Part shown: positions 26,897-36,465 of the stretch, one piece after another
Layout of the letters: every line of letters begins with the position of its first letter
How positions within the stretch are numbered: position 1 is the stretch's first letter
Assembly: GCF_029029525.1 (NCBI RefSeq)
Contig: NZ_JAKJSC010000001.1
Coordinates: forward strand, 1,958,987 to 2,022,986
Origin: Labilibaculum sp. DW002
GTDB taxonomy: Bacteria > Bacteroidota > Bacteroidia > Bacteroidales > Marinifilaceae
Reading direction: 5' to 3'
Length of the DNA stretch: 64,000 bases
Program-made: the position numbers and the translations under genes
Notes under the pieces: generated by a model
What the model saw: only the letters and a program-made list of their open reading frames with translations
Database searches by the model: none
Told to the model about the DNA's origin: nothing

Positions 26897-28177
26897 TTAG
26901 TAAGCGAAAATTGGACGCTCAGTCATCAATTCATTTACGCGAGTTCTAACTGAAGCAATTACTTCTTCATTGTCGATATTAGAGATTACCTCATCAATCA
27001 TTGCAACGATAACTGGCATTTCAGTTTCTTTAAGACCACGAGTTGTGATAGCAGGCGTACCAATACGAATACCTGAAGTAGAGAATGGAGAACGCGTATC
27101 AAATGGAACCATGTTCTTATTGATAGTAATATCAGCTTTCACCAATGTATTCTCAACCTTCTTACCTGTAATCTCAGGGAACTTAGAACGAAGATCAACC
27201 AACATAGAGTGGTTATCAGTACCATCAGAAATTACCTTATAACCCAATTTCATGAACTCTTCAGCCATAACCTTAGCATTCTTCTGCATTTGGATTGCAT
27301 AGTCTTTGTAGCTATCAGTTAAAGCCTCGCCAAAAGCAACAGCTTTAGCAGCAATAACATGCTCCAAAGGCCCACCTTGCTGTCCTGGGAATACAGCAAA
27401 ATCAAGTACTGCAGACATCATTTTAGTAACCCCTTTAGGCGTTTTAGCACCAAATGGATTTTCAAAATCTTTTCCTACGATGATTAAACCACCACGAGGT
27501 CCACGAAGAGTTTTGTGTGTTGTTGTAGTACAAACGTGACAGTGAGGAACTGGATTACTCAATAATCCTTTAGCAATTAAACCTGCTGGATGAGCAATAT
27601 CAGCCATCAAGATAGCACCTACTTTATCAGCAATTTCACGTAAACGTGGGAAATCCCAATCACGAGAATATGCTGAAGCACCTGCTACAATCATTTTTGG
27701 GTTATTTTCTAAAGCCAATTTTTCTACCTCATCATAATCAACCATTCCTGTTTCCTCACTTACGTGATAAGCAACTGGATTATATAGATTACCAGAAAGG
27801 TTTACCGGAGAACCATGAGAAAGGTGACCACCGTGAGCCAAATCTAATCCCAAGAAAGTATCACCTGGCTTCATGCAAGCGTAAAAAACTGCAGCATTCG
27901 CTTGAGCACCTGAGTGAGGCTGAACGTTAGCATACTCTGCACCAAATAATTCACAAGCTCTATCAATTGCCAATTGCTCAGTCTGATCAACAATTTGACA
28001 ACCACCATAGTAACGCTTACCAGGATATCCTTCAGCATACTTGTTAGTTAAACATGAACCCATTGCTTGCATTACTTGCTCACTTACGAAGTTCTCTGAA
28101 GCGATTAACTCGATTCCTTCTTTTTGACGATTGTGCTCTTGGCCAATCAGGTCGAAAATAAGAGTATCTCTTTCCAT
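26897..28177 (-). CDS. glyA: Serine hydroxymethyltransferase
   Basis: GlyA interconverts serine and glycine with tetrahydrofolate, the main source of one-carbon units. The 426-residue length is standard. The PLP lysine lies in [14 protein letters not shown], the family's invariant motif. [18 protein letters not shown] near residue 45 and [14 protein letters not shown] near 360 are also diagnostic. It is monocistronic, with a leader of about 150 bases that I could not match to a known riboswitch and a strong terminator after it. Confidence 0.98.
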   Translation of the reverse strand: MERDTLIFDLIGQEHNRQKEGIELIASENFVSEQVMQAMGSCLTNKYAEGYPGKRYYGGCQIVDQTEQLAIDRACELFGAEYANVQPHSGAQANAAVFYACMKPGDTFLGLDLAHGGHLSHGSPVNLSGNLYNPVAYHVSEETGMVDYDEVEKLALENNPKMIVAGASAYSRDWDFPRLREIADKVGAILMADIAHPAGLIAKGLLSNPVPHCHVCTTTTHKTLRGPRGGLIIVGKDFENPFGAKTPKGVTKMMSAVLDFAVFPGQQGGPLEHVIAAKAVAFGEALTDSYKDYAIQMQKNAKVMAEEFMKLGYKVISDGTDNHSMLVDLRSKFPEITGKKVENTLVKADITINKNMVPFDTRSPFSTSGIRIGTPAITTRGLKETEMPVIVAMIDEVISNIDNEEVIASVRTRVNELMTERPIFAY

Positions 28178-28622
28178 TGTTGTTTTTTCTTTTTCCGAAA
28201 TTAATCGAAATGATTTAATGATTTGTTAGTGTTTAAAAGGAATATAATTCCTTACTGATAAAGTATTTATTCCCCCTTGAAAAGATGATGCACTACAAAA
28301 ATTTATTATAAATATATTCCTAAAAGTGCAGGTTCAAAATTAGACAAATCAGCATATTAAAAAAATTATTTCTCTCTTAATTCACCCTTAAATGAATATT
28401 TAGTAAGGAAATAGCAACACCACCTTTCATCGCAAGGTACAGAGGCATGGTTTTTAGCTTCTTTGATCCGAATAAATCTACAATCATCATGTAAAAAACA
28501 GTACTTAACCGACAATATTCACTAAAAATCTAAATTCCTTTTATTCATTTTATTAGATGATACAATTATTGTACATTTAACATTGTAATTTTCAGTCTAG
28601 AATAAACCCTAAACAAACCAAT
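28178..28622. other. 445-base divergent intergenic region
   Basis: This A/T-rich spacer lies between glyA (minus) and the small membrane protein gene (plus). It holds a candidate glyA promoter at 28335-28342. An inverted repeat (AAGGAATATAATTCCTT, about 28238-28254) lies in the glyA leader. A 37-codon minus-strand open frame (28377-28490, starting MMIVDLFGSKKLK) has no recognisable homology or ribosome-binding context, so I do not call it a gene. Nothing else stands out. Confidence 0.5.
28335..28342 (-). promoter_or_regulatory. Candidate -7 box (TAATTTTG) of glyA
   Basis: The minus strand reads TAATTTTG, matching TAnnTTTG. It lies about 160 bases before the glyA start. No clear TTTG -33 element sits at 19-21 bases spacing, so the call rests on the -7 box alone. 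Confidence 0.4.
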
Positions 28623-29105
28623 ATGGAAATCGTTGAAACTTCACCTAAACAAAGACCAACTCTACTAACCGTCTTGTGCATACTTACTTTTATAGGCAGT
28701 GGTGTAAATGTCTTTAGTAATCTTATGGGAATGGTTATGTCTCCTATTAAAAGTTTTTTAGGACCCGAATTTTTCGAAATGGCATTGCAGGACATTCCTG
28801 AAGAACCAGTTAAAAAATTTGTAGAACAAGCCTTTGAAATGGCCCAATTAGCAATCGATCATATTTTTGAAATCTCCCTTGCCAATTTTATTCTATACGC
28901 AGCTAGCCTTACCGGAGCAATATTAATGTTTCAATTAAAAAAACTCGGTTTTTACATCTATGCAAGCGCTCAAGTTTTACTGTTATTTGTAGCTCCTGCC
29001 TTTATTGGTTTCAATCTCTTTACTAATATTGGAATTCTATTTGGGAGTTTCTTTGCAATACTATTTATTGCCCTTTATGCTGTTAACCTAAAAAAAATGA
29101 ATTAA
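28623..29105 (+). CDS. Small polytopic membrane protein, tandem paralogue 1
   Basis: I do not recognise a family with certainty for this 160-residue protein. It opens with KQRPTLLTVLCILTFIGSGVNVF, a first helix shared almost word for word with the next gene product. An amphipathic segment (about 55-75) follows, then three further helices (about 85-155), ending AVNLKKMN. The shared signature is (R)xTxLTVLCIL(T/S)FIGSG plus a C-terminal ALYAVNLK/MYAINLK. It is likely an inner-membrane protein of a Bacteroidota-specific type. It is separated from its paralogue by 32 bases, so the two are probably co-transcribed. Confidence 0.65.
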   Translation: MEIVETSPKQRPTLLTVLCILTFIGSGVNVFSNLMGMVMSPIKSFLGPEFFEMALQDIPEEPVKKFVEQAFEMAQLAIDHIFEISLANFILYAASLTGAILMFQLKKLGFYIYASAQVLLLFVAPAFIGFNLFTNIGILFGSFFAILFIALYAVNLKKMN

Positions 29106-29137
29106 TATATTTATTATCCCTAAAAAACCAGACTATT

Positions 29138-29644
29138 ATGGAAGAAAATGTAACAACTATTGAAGCCCCTAAAAAAAGATCAACATTTCTAACTGTTCTT
29201 TGCATACTATCTTTTATAGGTAGTGGTGGCTTTGGATTATTAAACTCTGTATATACCTATGTAACTTTTGAAAATTCTTATCCTGAAAAAATGCAACAAG
29301 CAACTGACGGACTTGAAGCTATGGAGGAAGCAGGAATGGAATCTGGATTCTTTTACAGTATGACAGAAAATAGTATCATCCAACTAAAGGCATTATCTGA
29401 AAACCTAGAACTAATAACAGGAGTGAATTGTTTATTTGCAATACTTAGCCTTTTAGGAGTATTCATGATGTTTAAATTGAAAAAGAACGGATTTTATTTA
29501 TACACAGCCGCAAATGTTTTTTGGCTTCTAGTCCCATTAGCTCTTATCGATTTCGATGCAATGTTTAATATGACAATGATTGGAGCAGCAATTACGGCCT
29601 TATTTGTAATTATGTATGCTATAAATCTTAAACAAATGGAATAG
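29138..29644 (+). CDS. Small polytopic membrane protein, tandem paralogue 2
   Basis: This 168-residue paralogue of the preceding gene shares the first helix (STFLTVLCILSFIGSGGFG) and the C-terminal end (MYAINLKQME). Its middle, extracytoplasmic segment (about 45-90, rich in Met and Glu: KMQQATDGLEAMEEAGMES) differs. Four helices are predicted. The pair looks like a tandem duplication followed by divergence of the exposed loop. A terminator follows. Confidence 0.65.
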   Translation: MEENVTTIEAPKKRSTFLTVLCILSFIGSGGFGLLNSVYTYVTFENSYPEKMQQATDGLEAMEEAGMESGFFYSMTENSIIQLKALSENLELITGVNCLFAILSLLGVFMMFKLKKNGFYLYTAANVFWLLVPLALIDFDAMFNMTMIGAAITALFVIMYAINLKQME

Positions 29645-29665
29645 TATTTCCAAGCTATATAAATC

Positions 29666-29692
29666 AAGCCGCTCCAATCAGGGCGGCTTTTT
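29666..29692 (+). terminator. Intrinsic terminator
   Basis: A GC-rich 7-bp stem (AAGCCGC / GCGGCTT) with a 10-base loop is followed by six T, closing the small membrane protein operon. Confidence 0.85.
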
Positions 29693-29773
29693 TAATACTT
29701 TTTAAAATATTTTAACTCGGATTAAAATAAGCGATTTTGTAATTTTATTGTGATAATATAAAACCTCAATCAA

Positions 29774-30370
29774 ATGAAAATTGTAATTAATTCGGCCTTG
29801 TCTGTTTTTATCCTACTCTTTTCCTTTACAGGATTTACCCAAAAACAAGACACAACAAAACTTCCAAACAAAAACATCAAAGTACAAAGAGAATACGATG
29901 AAGATGGGAATCTGATTCGTTATGACTCTACTTATGTCTATTCTTGGTCTTCTGATAGCAGTTATCATTTTAATCCCGACTCATCATTTTTCAACTTTTC
30001 TAATTCGCACGAAATGAGAAAAAAAATGAAAGAGCATTTAGAGCATCTTTTTAAAAGAGATAGTTCGGCTTACAAATCATTTCATCATCCATTCTTTTCG
30101 GATGACTTTTTCAATAGAGATTTCTTCGAACCACAATTTTTCCAAAACGATTTCTTCTCTAGGGATTCAAGTAGAGACAATTTCTTTGAAGAATTCGAAG
30201 AGATGTTTGAAGATCGCATGAATTTTGAGGATGAAAATAGAAATCAAATGCATCACAAGCTAGATTCCATTCGACAAAACTTTATGAAACAGCGAAAAAA
30301 ATATTTCAAGCAGAGAGATTCTATATATCAACAAAACAGAAAGAAAAAATCAGGAACAATTGATATCTAA
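29774..30370 (+). CDS. Secreted Phe/Asp-rich low-complexity protein
   Basis: This 198-residue protein has a clear signal peptide (about 1-22, FSFTGFTQ). The mature part is strongly biased: many Ser and Asp at 50-75, then repeated Phe-Phe pairs set among Asp and Asn (SDDFFNRDFFEPQFFQNDFF, about 110-130), then Arg/Lys/Gln-rich helical sequence to the end. No Cys is present. I recognise no domain. The basic, heptad-like C-terminus may form a coiled coil. It is convergent with the first CLC gene, 7 bases away. Confidence 0.6.
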   Translation: MKIVINSALSVFILLFSFTGFTQKQDTTKLPNKNIKVQREYDEDGNLIRYDSTYVYSWSSDSSYHFNPDSSFFNFSNSHEMRKKMKEHLEHLFKRDSSAYKSFHHPFFSDDFFNRDFFEPQFFQNDFFSRDSSRDNFFEEFEEMFEDRMNFEDENRNQMHHKLDSIRQNFMKQRKKYFKQRDSIYQQNRKKKSGTIDI

Positions 30371-30377
30371 ACATTTT

Positions 30378-32153
30378 TTAATCTGCTGTAATTTCCACCA
30401 AATGTTGACGATAAGCAGAGAAAAGTTTCGATTTGGATACAAAACCAATATACTTGCCATTATCAATTACAGGTAAATTCCAAGCTCCGGTTTTAGTAAA
30501 TTTTCTTAGAACAACTTCCATAGAATCATCATAAGATATTGAGGCTGGAGGCATAATCATAAGATTACTAATTGGAGTCGTGTACATTTCTTCATTAAAC
30601 ATGATTTCACGAACCTCATCCAACAAAACAACACCCAGTAAAAATCCTTCCTCAGTCAAAACCGGAAAAATATTTCTTTTCGATTTAGAAATAACCTTAA
30701 CCAAATCGGCTAGAGTTGCATCTTCATTTATGCTTTTTAAATCTGTCTCAACAACCTTTGATAATTGCATAAACCGTAGCACTGCCTGATCTTTATTGTG
30801 TGTTATAAGCTCACCTTTTTTAGCCAATTGTGCAGTTACAATAGACTCCTTCTGTAAACTTTTTACTGTGATAAAAGAAATGGTCGTAGAAAGCATCAAT
30901 GGCACAATCAATTCATAACCACTTGTTATTTCAGCTATCAAAAAAATACCCGTTAATGGTGCATGCAAAACACCACCAAGTACACTAGCCATACCAACCA
31001 ATGTAAAATTACCAGGGGAAAGTGCTTGACCAAACTGAAAATGATTGTACACATACACAAAAAGAAAACCTAGCATTGCTCCTGTAAAAACAGAAGGAGC
31101 AAAAATTCCTCCAATTCCTCCTGCACCTATTGTAATTGAAGTAGCTATCACCTTTAGAAAAACCATGGCTCCAATGAAAATAACAACCATATACCACACA
31201 TCTGTTGAATTTTCAAACAAACTTGATTGGAAAACTTCTTCCAAATTCCCAACCATTAAAGCCTTTACCATGTTATAACCTTCACCATATAGAGCAGGAA
31301 AGTAAAAAATTAAAACTCCCAAACACAAACCACCCACGAGTAGCCTATTACGCAACAACCTAATCCCTTCAAAGCGATTTTCTATCCATAAAAACACCCT
31401 CGTGAAATAAACTGATGTTAGTCCCGAAAGAATACCCAGCAAAATGAAAAATGGAATATCCTTTATTACAAAAGGGTTATTAATTGCAAACTCAATCAGA
31501 ATATCTTCATCCAAAAATAACTTGGTTGTAATAGCTCCACTTACCGAGGCTATCAACAGAGGTATTAGAGAAAAACGAGATAAATCAATTAGCAATACTT
31601 CTAATGCAAATACAATAGCAGCAATTGGCGTATTAAAAATTGCCGCAATTGCACCAGATGCTCCACAGGCCATCATCACAGTTATTTCTTTATAATTGAG
31701 ATGAAAGTTTCGTGCCATATTGGATCCTATTGCAGCTCCGGACGAAATAATAGGAGACTCCAAACCAATACTTCCTCCAAACCCAGCTGTAATGATTGAA
31801 CCTATAACCGATGAGTATGTTTTATGCAGTTTGACAATGCTATTTCGCTTTGATATAGCATGCAACAGAGAAGTAATGTTGTGCTTAATAAAATCACGAA
31901 TGATGTATTTCTTGAAAAGCAAAGTCAAACCAACACCAATCATTGGATATAAAAAAAACAGATAATTCTGATAACTCCAATTAATCCCTTCCAACAGGAA
32001 TTCACGACCTCGATACACAGCTGTTTTAAGCACAAGTGCTGTCATACCAGATGCAATTCCAACTAGAGCACTGAGTATTAAAATAAAAGTTTGATTATTA
32101 ATATGGCGCAATCTCCAAATCAGAAAGCGACGCCATCGAGTATTTGTTGCCAT
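30378..32153 (-). CDS. CLC chloride channel-like protein with CBS pair (paralogue 1)
   Basis: This 591-residue protein has a CLC membrane core (about 15-430) and two CBS domains (about 455-585, for example NLPVIDNGKYIGFVSKS). The external gating glutamate is kept (GGSIGLESP). The position of the internal proton glutamate is Val (ALEVLL). The helix-D motif usually written GSGIP reads KHNIT. The helix-R Tyr is replaced: ESIVTAQ instead of HSIYT in paralogue 2 and HSVYT in paralogue 3. It is the most derived of three tandem copies. CLC proteins carry chloride or other anions as channels or proton-coupled exchangers, and CBS domains often bind nucleotides. Confidence 0.93.
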   Translation of the reverse strand: MATNTRWRRFLIWRLRHINNQTFILILSALVGIASGMTALVLKTAVYRGREFLLEGINWSYQNYLFFLYPMIGVGLTLLFKKYIIRDFIKHNITSLLHAISKRNSIVKLHKTYSSVIGSIITAGFGGSIGLESPIISSGAAIGSNMARNFHLNYKEITVMMACGASGAIAAIFNTPIAAIVFALEVLLIDLSRFSLIPLLIASVSGAITTKLFLDEDILIEFAINNPFVIKDIPFFILLGILSGLTSVYFTRVFLWIENRFEGIRLLRNRLLVGGLCLGVLIFYFPALYGEGYNMVKALMVGNLEEVFQSSLFENSTDVWYMVVIFIGAMVFLKVIATSITIGAGGIGGIFAPSVFTGAMLGFLFVYVYNHFQFGQALSPGNFTLVGMASVLGGVLHAPLTGIFLIAEITSGYELIVPLMLSTTISFITVKSLQKESIVTAQLAKKGELITHNKDQAVLRFMQLSKVVETDLKSINEDATLADLVKVISKSKRNIFPVLTEEGFLLGVVLLDEVREIMFNEEMYTTPISNLMIMPPASISYDDSMEVVLRKFTKTGAWNLPVIDNGKYIGFVSKSKLFSAYRQHLVEITAD

Positions 32154-32305
32154 TTATTAGGATAGGTGAACTCCTAATTTAATAAATCGAGAAGAAAAAT
32201 ACGAACTGCTGGTGAATTATTTAAGCCATTATTCTTCTAAAAAGAAGAGCTCATTCCGCAATTGCAAAATGAGCTCAACTAAATCTAACAACTAATCCTA
32301 ACTTA
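32154..32305. other. Spacer between CLC paralogues 1 and 2 with terminator-like hairpin
   Basis: The spacer contains an 8-bp stem (GAGCTCAT / ATGAGCTC, 32247-32276) that, on the minus strand, is followed by TTCTTTTT. It is a plausible terminator for CLC paralogue 2, implying separate transcription of paralogue 1. I saw no clear -7 box for paralogue 1. Confidence 0.5.
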
Positions 32306-34081
32306 CTATTCGTCGGAATAATGTACCAAGACTCTTCTGTAAACATTAAAAATCTTTGCTTTTGATACAAATCCCAAATATTTATCGTCCTGAACAACCG
32401 GAAGGTTCCAGGCGCCTGTTTCTTCAAATCTTCGCATTACTTTATCCATTGGCGCATTCGCATCCAATATGGCTGGTGGCATAATCATTAAATCATGTAC
32501 GTAAGTATCATCGTACATTTCCGGGTTAAACATGATATTTCTGATATCATCTAAAAGTACAATTCCCAACAATTTCTCATCCTCATCAACAACCGGGAAA
32601 ATATTTCGTTGCGATTGTGATATTTTCTTAACCAATTCGCCTAATGTTGCATTCGGATCAACTCTCTTTAGGTCAGTTTCAATCACTTTTCCTAATTTCA
32701 TTAATGTGAGAATCGCTTTATCTTTATTGTGGGTAATTAACTCACCTCTTTTTGCCAAACGCTTTGTATAAATAGAATGTGGCTCGAAATACATGATGGT
32801 TAGATAGGCAATGGTTGCCGTTATCATGATCGGAATAAATAAGGCATAGCCACCCGTTATTTCAACAATTAAGAAAATAGCCGTTAGTGGTGCATGCATT
32901 ACACCTGCCATCATACCTGCCATTCCTATTAACGTAAAATTACTCTCCGATAACTTCACAAAATTGAAACCATTAAGCACTCGAGCAACTAAAAAACCAG
33001 AAACACCACCTAAGAATAAGGATGGCGCAAAAATACCACCAACACCACCACTTCCGGTAGTAACTGTGGAAGCAACAACCTTAAATACTAGTATCAGAAC
33101 AACGTATCCTAACAACAACCAATAATTATCTTTTAAGAAATAGAAAATACTGTTGTTTACCAGATGAGTATGATTTCCATCTAAAAGAGCTTGAATTGTA
33201 TTGTAACCTTCTCCATAAAGTGGTGGAAACAAAAAGATCAAAACACCCAATGAAAGTCCACCAATCAGCATTTTTTGATAAGAATTCTTTACACAATCAA
33301 ACAAGGATTCCAAGTACATGGAAAAACGAGTAAAATAAAGAGAAACCAAACCTGCAAATATGCCTAATATTATATAATAAGGTATGTTATTAATTACAAA
33401 TGGTGCCGTTACATCATAGGACAGCAAGACACCTTTACCCATAAAGAAATAAGCTATACTTGCTCCTGTTATAGAAGATATCAAAAGAGGAATCAGTGAT
33501 GCCATTGTTAGATCTAACATCAAAACCTCTAATGTAAAAATCATCCCTGCCAATGGCGCTTTAAATATACCTCCAATGGCACCTGCAACACCACACCCCA
33601 CCATCAAAGTAATGGTTTTGTAATTCAGGTGAAACATTCGACCCAGGTTAGATCCAATTGAAGCTCCGGTTAAAACTACTGGTGCCTCAGCTCCTACCGA
33701 CCCACCAAAACCAATGGTTAATGTACTTGCAACAATAGATGAATAATTGTTGTGTGATTTTATTTGACTATTTTTTTGGGAAATGGCATATAAAATTCGC
33801 GATACCCCATGTCCTATCTTGTCCTTGACAAAGAACTTTACAAACAAAACAGTAAGTAAAATTCCCACAGTAGGATAAGCTAAATACAACAGGTTCACTG
33901 AATCGACATGAAGATTATGAGTCAGAAAATGATGGGTTTGATGAATGGTTGTTTTTAACAAGAGAGCTGCCAGCCCACTTACAATACCAACTAAAAAACT
34001 AAGAATTAGAACAAATTGTCTTTCTTTTATATTCTTCATTCTCCAAATTAGAAATCGGGACAACAAACTTTTGTTCTTCAT
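32306..34081 (-). CDS. CLC chloride channel-like protein with CBS pair (paralogue 2)
   Basis: This 591-residue protein is co-linear with its neighbours. The helix-D motif reads GHGVS and the gating glutamate region GGSVGAEAP. The internal proton-glutamate position is Val (TLEVLM), as in animal chloride channels. The helix-R Tyr is present (HSIYT). Two CBS domains end the protein (about 455-585, for example NLPVVQDDKYLGFVSKA). It is preceded by a leader of about 180 bases containing a stable hairpin and a good -7 box, so it probably has its own promoter. Confidence 0.93.
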   Translation of the reverse strand: MKNKSLLSRFLIWRMKNIKERQFVLILSFLVGIVSGLAALLLKTTIHQTHHFLTHNLHVDSVNLLYLAYPTVGILLTVLFVKFFVKDKIGHGVSRILYAISQKNSQIKSHNNYSSIVASTLTIGFGGSVGAEAPVVLTGASIGSNLGRMFHLNYKTITLMVGCGVAGAIGGIFKAPLAGMIFTLEVLMLDLTMASLIPLLISSITGASIAYFFMGKGVLLSYDVTAPFVINNIPYYIILGIFAGLVSLYFTRFSMYLESLFDCVKNSYQKMLIGGLSLGVLIFLFPPLYGEGYNTIQALLDGNHTHLVNNSIFYFLKDNYWLLLGYVVLILVFKVVASTVTTGSGGVGGIFAPSLFLGGVSGFLVARVLNGFNFVKLSESNFTLIGMAGMMAGVMHAPLTAIFLIVEITGGYALFIPIMITATIAYLTIMYFEPHSIYTKRLAKRGELITHNKDKAILTLMKLGKVIETDLKRVDPNATLGELVKKISQSQRNIFPVVDEDEKLLGIVLLDDIRNIMFNPEMYDDTYVHDLMIMPPAILDANAPMDKVMRRFEETGAWNLPVVQDDKYLGFVSKAKIFNVYRRVLVHYSDE

Positions 34082-34416
34082 TGTAAAAAATTCAACGTTT
34101 ACGTCTATAATTTAATTGCGTAAAGGTCGGATGGCTGAAGAAGTCAGGCGGCCTTTGATAAAGAGTACATAACAAAATCTAGCGATTTCTTAACAATCAT
34201 GTATTCTCTTGATTTTCTGAACAGTTAATAATAAATCTTACATAAACCCTTCTCAAATCGAGTGCAAAAGTAATAGATAATTAAACAGATAAAACCCTTT
34301 TTAAAAGAAATTTTCAAAACTTTTCAAATAAAGATCTAACCTGCTGATTCACAATACTAACAAAGCAAACGTTTGTTGTGTATTACAGGATTTTTTCTTT
34401 ATAAACCCACTTAAAT
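34082..34416. other. 335-base leader region upstream of CLC paralogue 2
   Basis: The spacer carries a -7 box at 34265-34272 and, within the transcribed leader, a bulged hairpin at 34121-34155 (8-bp lower stem, 4-bp upper stem, 5-base loop). Near the end of paralogue 3 there is a 10-base palindrome CAAACGTTTG (34366-34375). I found no match to the fluoride riboswitch that often controls CLC-type genes. Confidence 0.5.
34265..34272 (-). promoter_or_regulatory. Candidate -7 box (TACTTTTG) of CLC paralogue 2
   Basis: The minus strand reads TACTTTTG, matching TAnnTTTG, about 185 bases before the start codon. This implies a long leader that includes the 34121-34155 hairpin. Confidence 0.4.
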
Positions 34417-36192
34417 TTAATCTTCTGAAAAGTGCTTTAACATTCGGCGATAGGTGGAGAAGATTTGAGCCCGAGAAACACAGCCCAAGTATTTGCCATC
34501 TTGCAAAACAACCAGGTTGAATTTATCTGAATACTGATATTTACGAGCTACATCAGCCATCGATTCGTCATGTTGAATCACAACAGAGGGCATAATCATT
34601 AAATCTCGCACAAACATGACATCATATTTTTCTGGTTGAAACATGATTTCTCGAATGTCATCAAGCTTAACAATGCCTTCAAAATTATTTTCTTTGTCAA
34701 TAACAATAAAGAGATTACGTTGCGATTTCGCTATCACTTTTACAAGGTCACCTAAAGTTGCATCAGAATTGATGGTATTAAAATTTTTTTCAATCAAACG
34801 TGTTACTCGCATTAAAGAAAGCACATTCTGATCCTTATCGTGAGTCATCAGTTCCTTACGACGGGCAAGCTGAACTGTATACACCGAATGTGGCTCAAAA
34901 CTCTTGACCGTTGCATAAGAAACAGTAGCCGTAATCATTAGTGGTACAAATAGCTGATAACCTCCCGAAATATCGGCAATAAGGAATAATCCGGTAAGTG
35001 GAGCATGCAATACACCAGCAATCATTCCGGCCATTCCAATCAAAGCAAAGTTATTCACCTCGATATTTCTAAAACCTAAATAATGAACAACCTTTGCAAA
35101 CAAAACACCGGCATTTACTCCCATAAAAAGAGTTGGAGCAAAAATACCACCTACACCACCTGCTCCAAAAGTAATAGAAGCCGCAATCACTTTGAAAAAA
35201 ATAACCAGAGCTAATAAAATTAGAAGCATCCAAAAGCTTTCGCTGAAACCGTAGAATAATGAATTATTGAACAGATAAGAATAATCTCCGGATAAACTAG
35301 CATTTATAGCATGGTAACCTTCTCCAAAGAGAGATGGGAAAAAGAAAATGATCATCCCCAATGACAAGCCTCCAATAAGAAGCTTCACATATCGTTTATC
35401 TATTTTATCGAACAAACCATGAATGTACATATACATCTTGGTAAAATATGTAGCCAATAGTCCTGTGAAAATTCCTAAGACGATATAATATGGCAGATCT
35501 TTCATGACAAAGCCATTATCAACCTCAAATGGATATAAAACATCCATTCCCAAAAAGAAATATGATGTGATAACAGCTGTAGACGATGCTAACAAAAGTG
35601 GAACGAGTGACCACATAGTTAGATCAAGCATAATAACTTCCATGGCAAATACAATAGCAGCAATGGGAGCCTTAAAAATTGCAGCCATAGCCCCTGAACA
35701 AGCACAAGCTAGAAGTAGAGTGGTTTGCTTATAATTGAGATGAAAAAGTCGCCCGATATTAGATCCTAAGGCTGCACCTGTTGATACAGTTGGCCCCTCC
35801 AGTCCGACCGACCCTCCAAACCCCACCGTAAAAGCAGAAGTAACAATAGACGAAAACATATTGTGGCTGTTTATTTGCCCATTGGTCTTAGAAATACTGT
35901 AAAGAACATTAGGAATTCCATGTCTCACAGGCCTTTTTATTACATATTTTATAAAAAGAACGGCAACACTAATCCCAATTGCCGGGTAAATCATGTATAG
36001 AAAATTCGCATACTCAAGTTCTGAAGTTTCTTGCAACAAAGAGCTGATGAAATGCACTGAATTTTTAATGACAACAGCTGCCAATCCAGAGGTAATTCCA
36101 ATAAGAATACCTAAAAATGATATAAACTGGCGATCGTTTACATGCTTCAATCGCCAAATAAGAAAGCGGGCTAATAATGATTTTTTCTTCAC
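34417..36192 (-). CDS. CLC chloride channel-like protein with CBS pair (paralogue 3)
   Basis: This 591-residue protein is the least derived copy at the pore: helix-D motif RHGIP (residues 90-94), gating glutamate E132 in GGSVGLEGP, helix-R Tyr in HSVYT. The residue after E185 in FAMEVIML is Val, where proton-coupled exchangers carry the internal proton glutamate. Two CBS domains (about 455-585) are present, but the last one is less conserved (NLVVLQDGKYLGCVSRA). It is first in transcription order among the three genes. Function as an anion channel is inferred from the Val. Confidence 0.93.
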   Translation of the reverse strand: MKKKSLLARFLIWRLKHVNDRQFISFLGILIGITSGLAAVVIKNSVHFISSLLQETSELEYANFLYMIYPAIGISVAVLFIKYVIKRPVRHGIPNVLYSISKTNGQINSHNMFSSIVTSAFTVGFGGSVGLEGPTVSTGAALGSNIGRLFHLNYKQTTLLLACACSGAMAAIFKAPIAAIVFAMEVIMLDLTMWSLVPLLLASSTAVITSYFFLGMDVLYPFEVDNGFVMKDLPYYIVLGIFTGLLATYFTKMYMYIHGLFDKIDKRYVKLLIGGLSLGMIIFFFPSLFGEGYHAINASLSGDYSYLFNNSLFYGFSESFWMLLILLALVIFFKVIAASITFGAGGVGGIFAPTLFMGVNAGVLFAKVVHYLGFRNIEVNNFALIGMAGMIAGVLHAPLTGLFLIADISGGYQLFVPLMITATVSYATVKSFEPHSVYTVQLARRKELMTHDKDQNVLSLMRVTRLIEKNFNTINSDATLGDLVKVIAKSQRNLFIVIDKENNFEGIVKLDDIREIMFQPEKYDVMFVRDLMIMPSVVIQHDESMADVARKYQYSDKFNLVVLQDGKYLGCVSRAQIFSTYRRMLKHFSED

Positions 36193-36465
36193 TCTTATAT
36201 CTAAATATCATCAATCTAGCAAACCCAAAACTTACTGATTGATAAAGGTTAACCCCTAATTTTTATTGGAGCCTAAAATAAAGAATATCTTCTTTAAGAT
36301 ACAAGGAGCATTATCCAAAAGAAAGCAATATTTTGATATATTTTCATATATATATTAATTCTAAAGAGTATTGTGCTCTCTCCCTCTGTCTGGATAATTT
36401 TTTCTTTGGATTTTGCACATGCTTAAAATCATACTTCCAGATCTTATTCTTATCAAGAATTTTTC

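Noticed and set aside
28377-28490. A 37-codon minus-strand open frame between glyA and the small membrane proteins
   Set aside because: No recognisable homology, no clear ribosome-binding context and a length expected by chance. It is kept only as a note.
34121-34155. Fluoride riboswitch in front of a CLC gene
   Set aside because: The paired region lacks the conserved fluoride-aptamer sequences and pseudoknot on the sense strand. Only a simple bulged hairpin is present.
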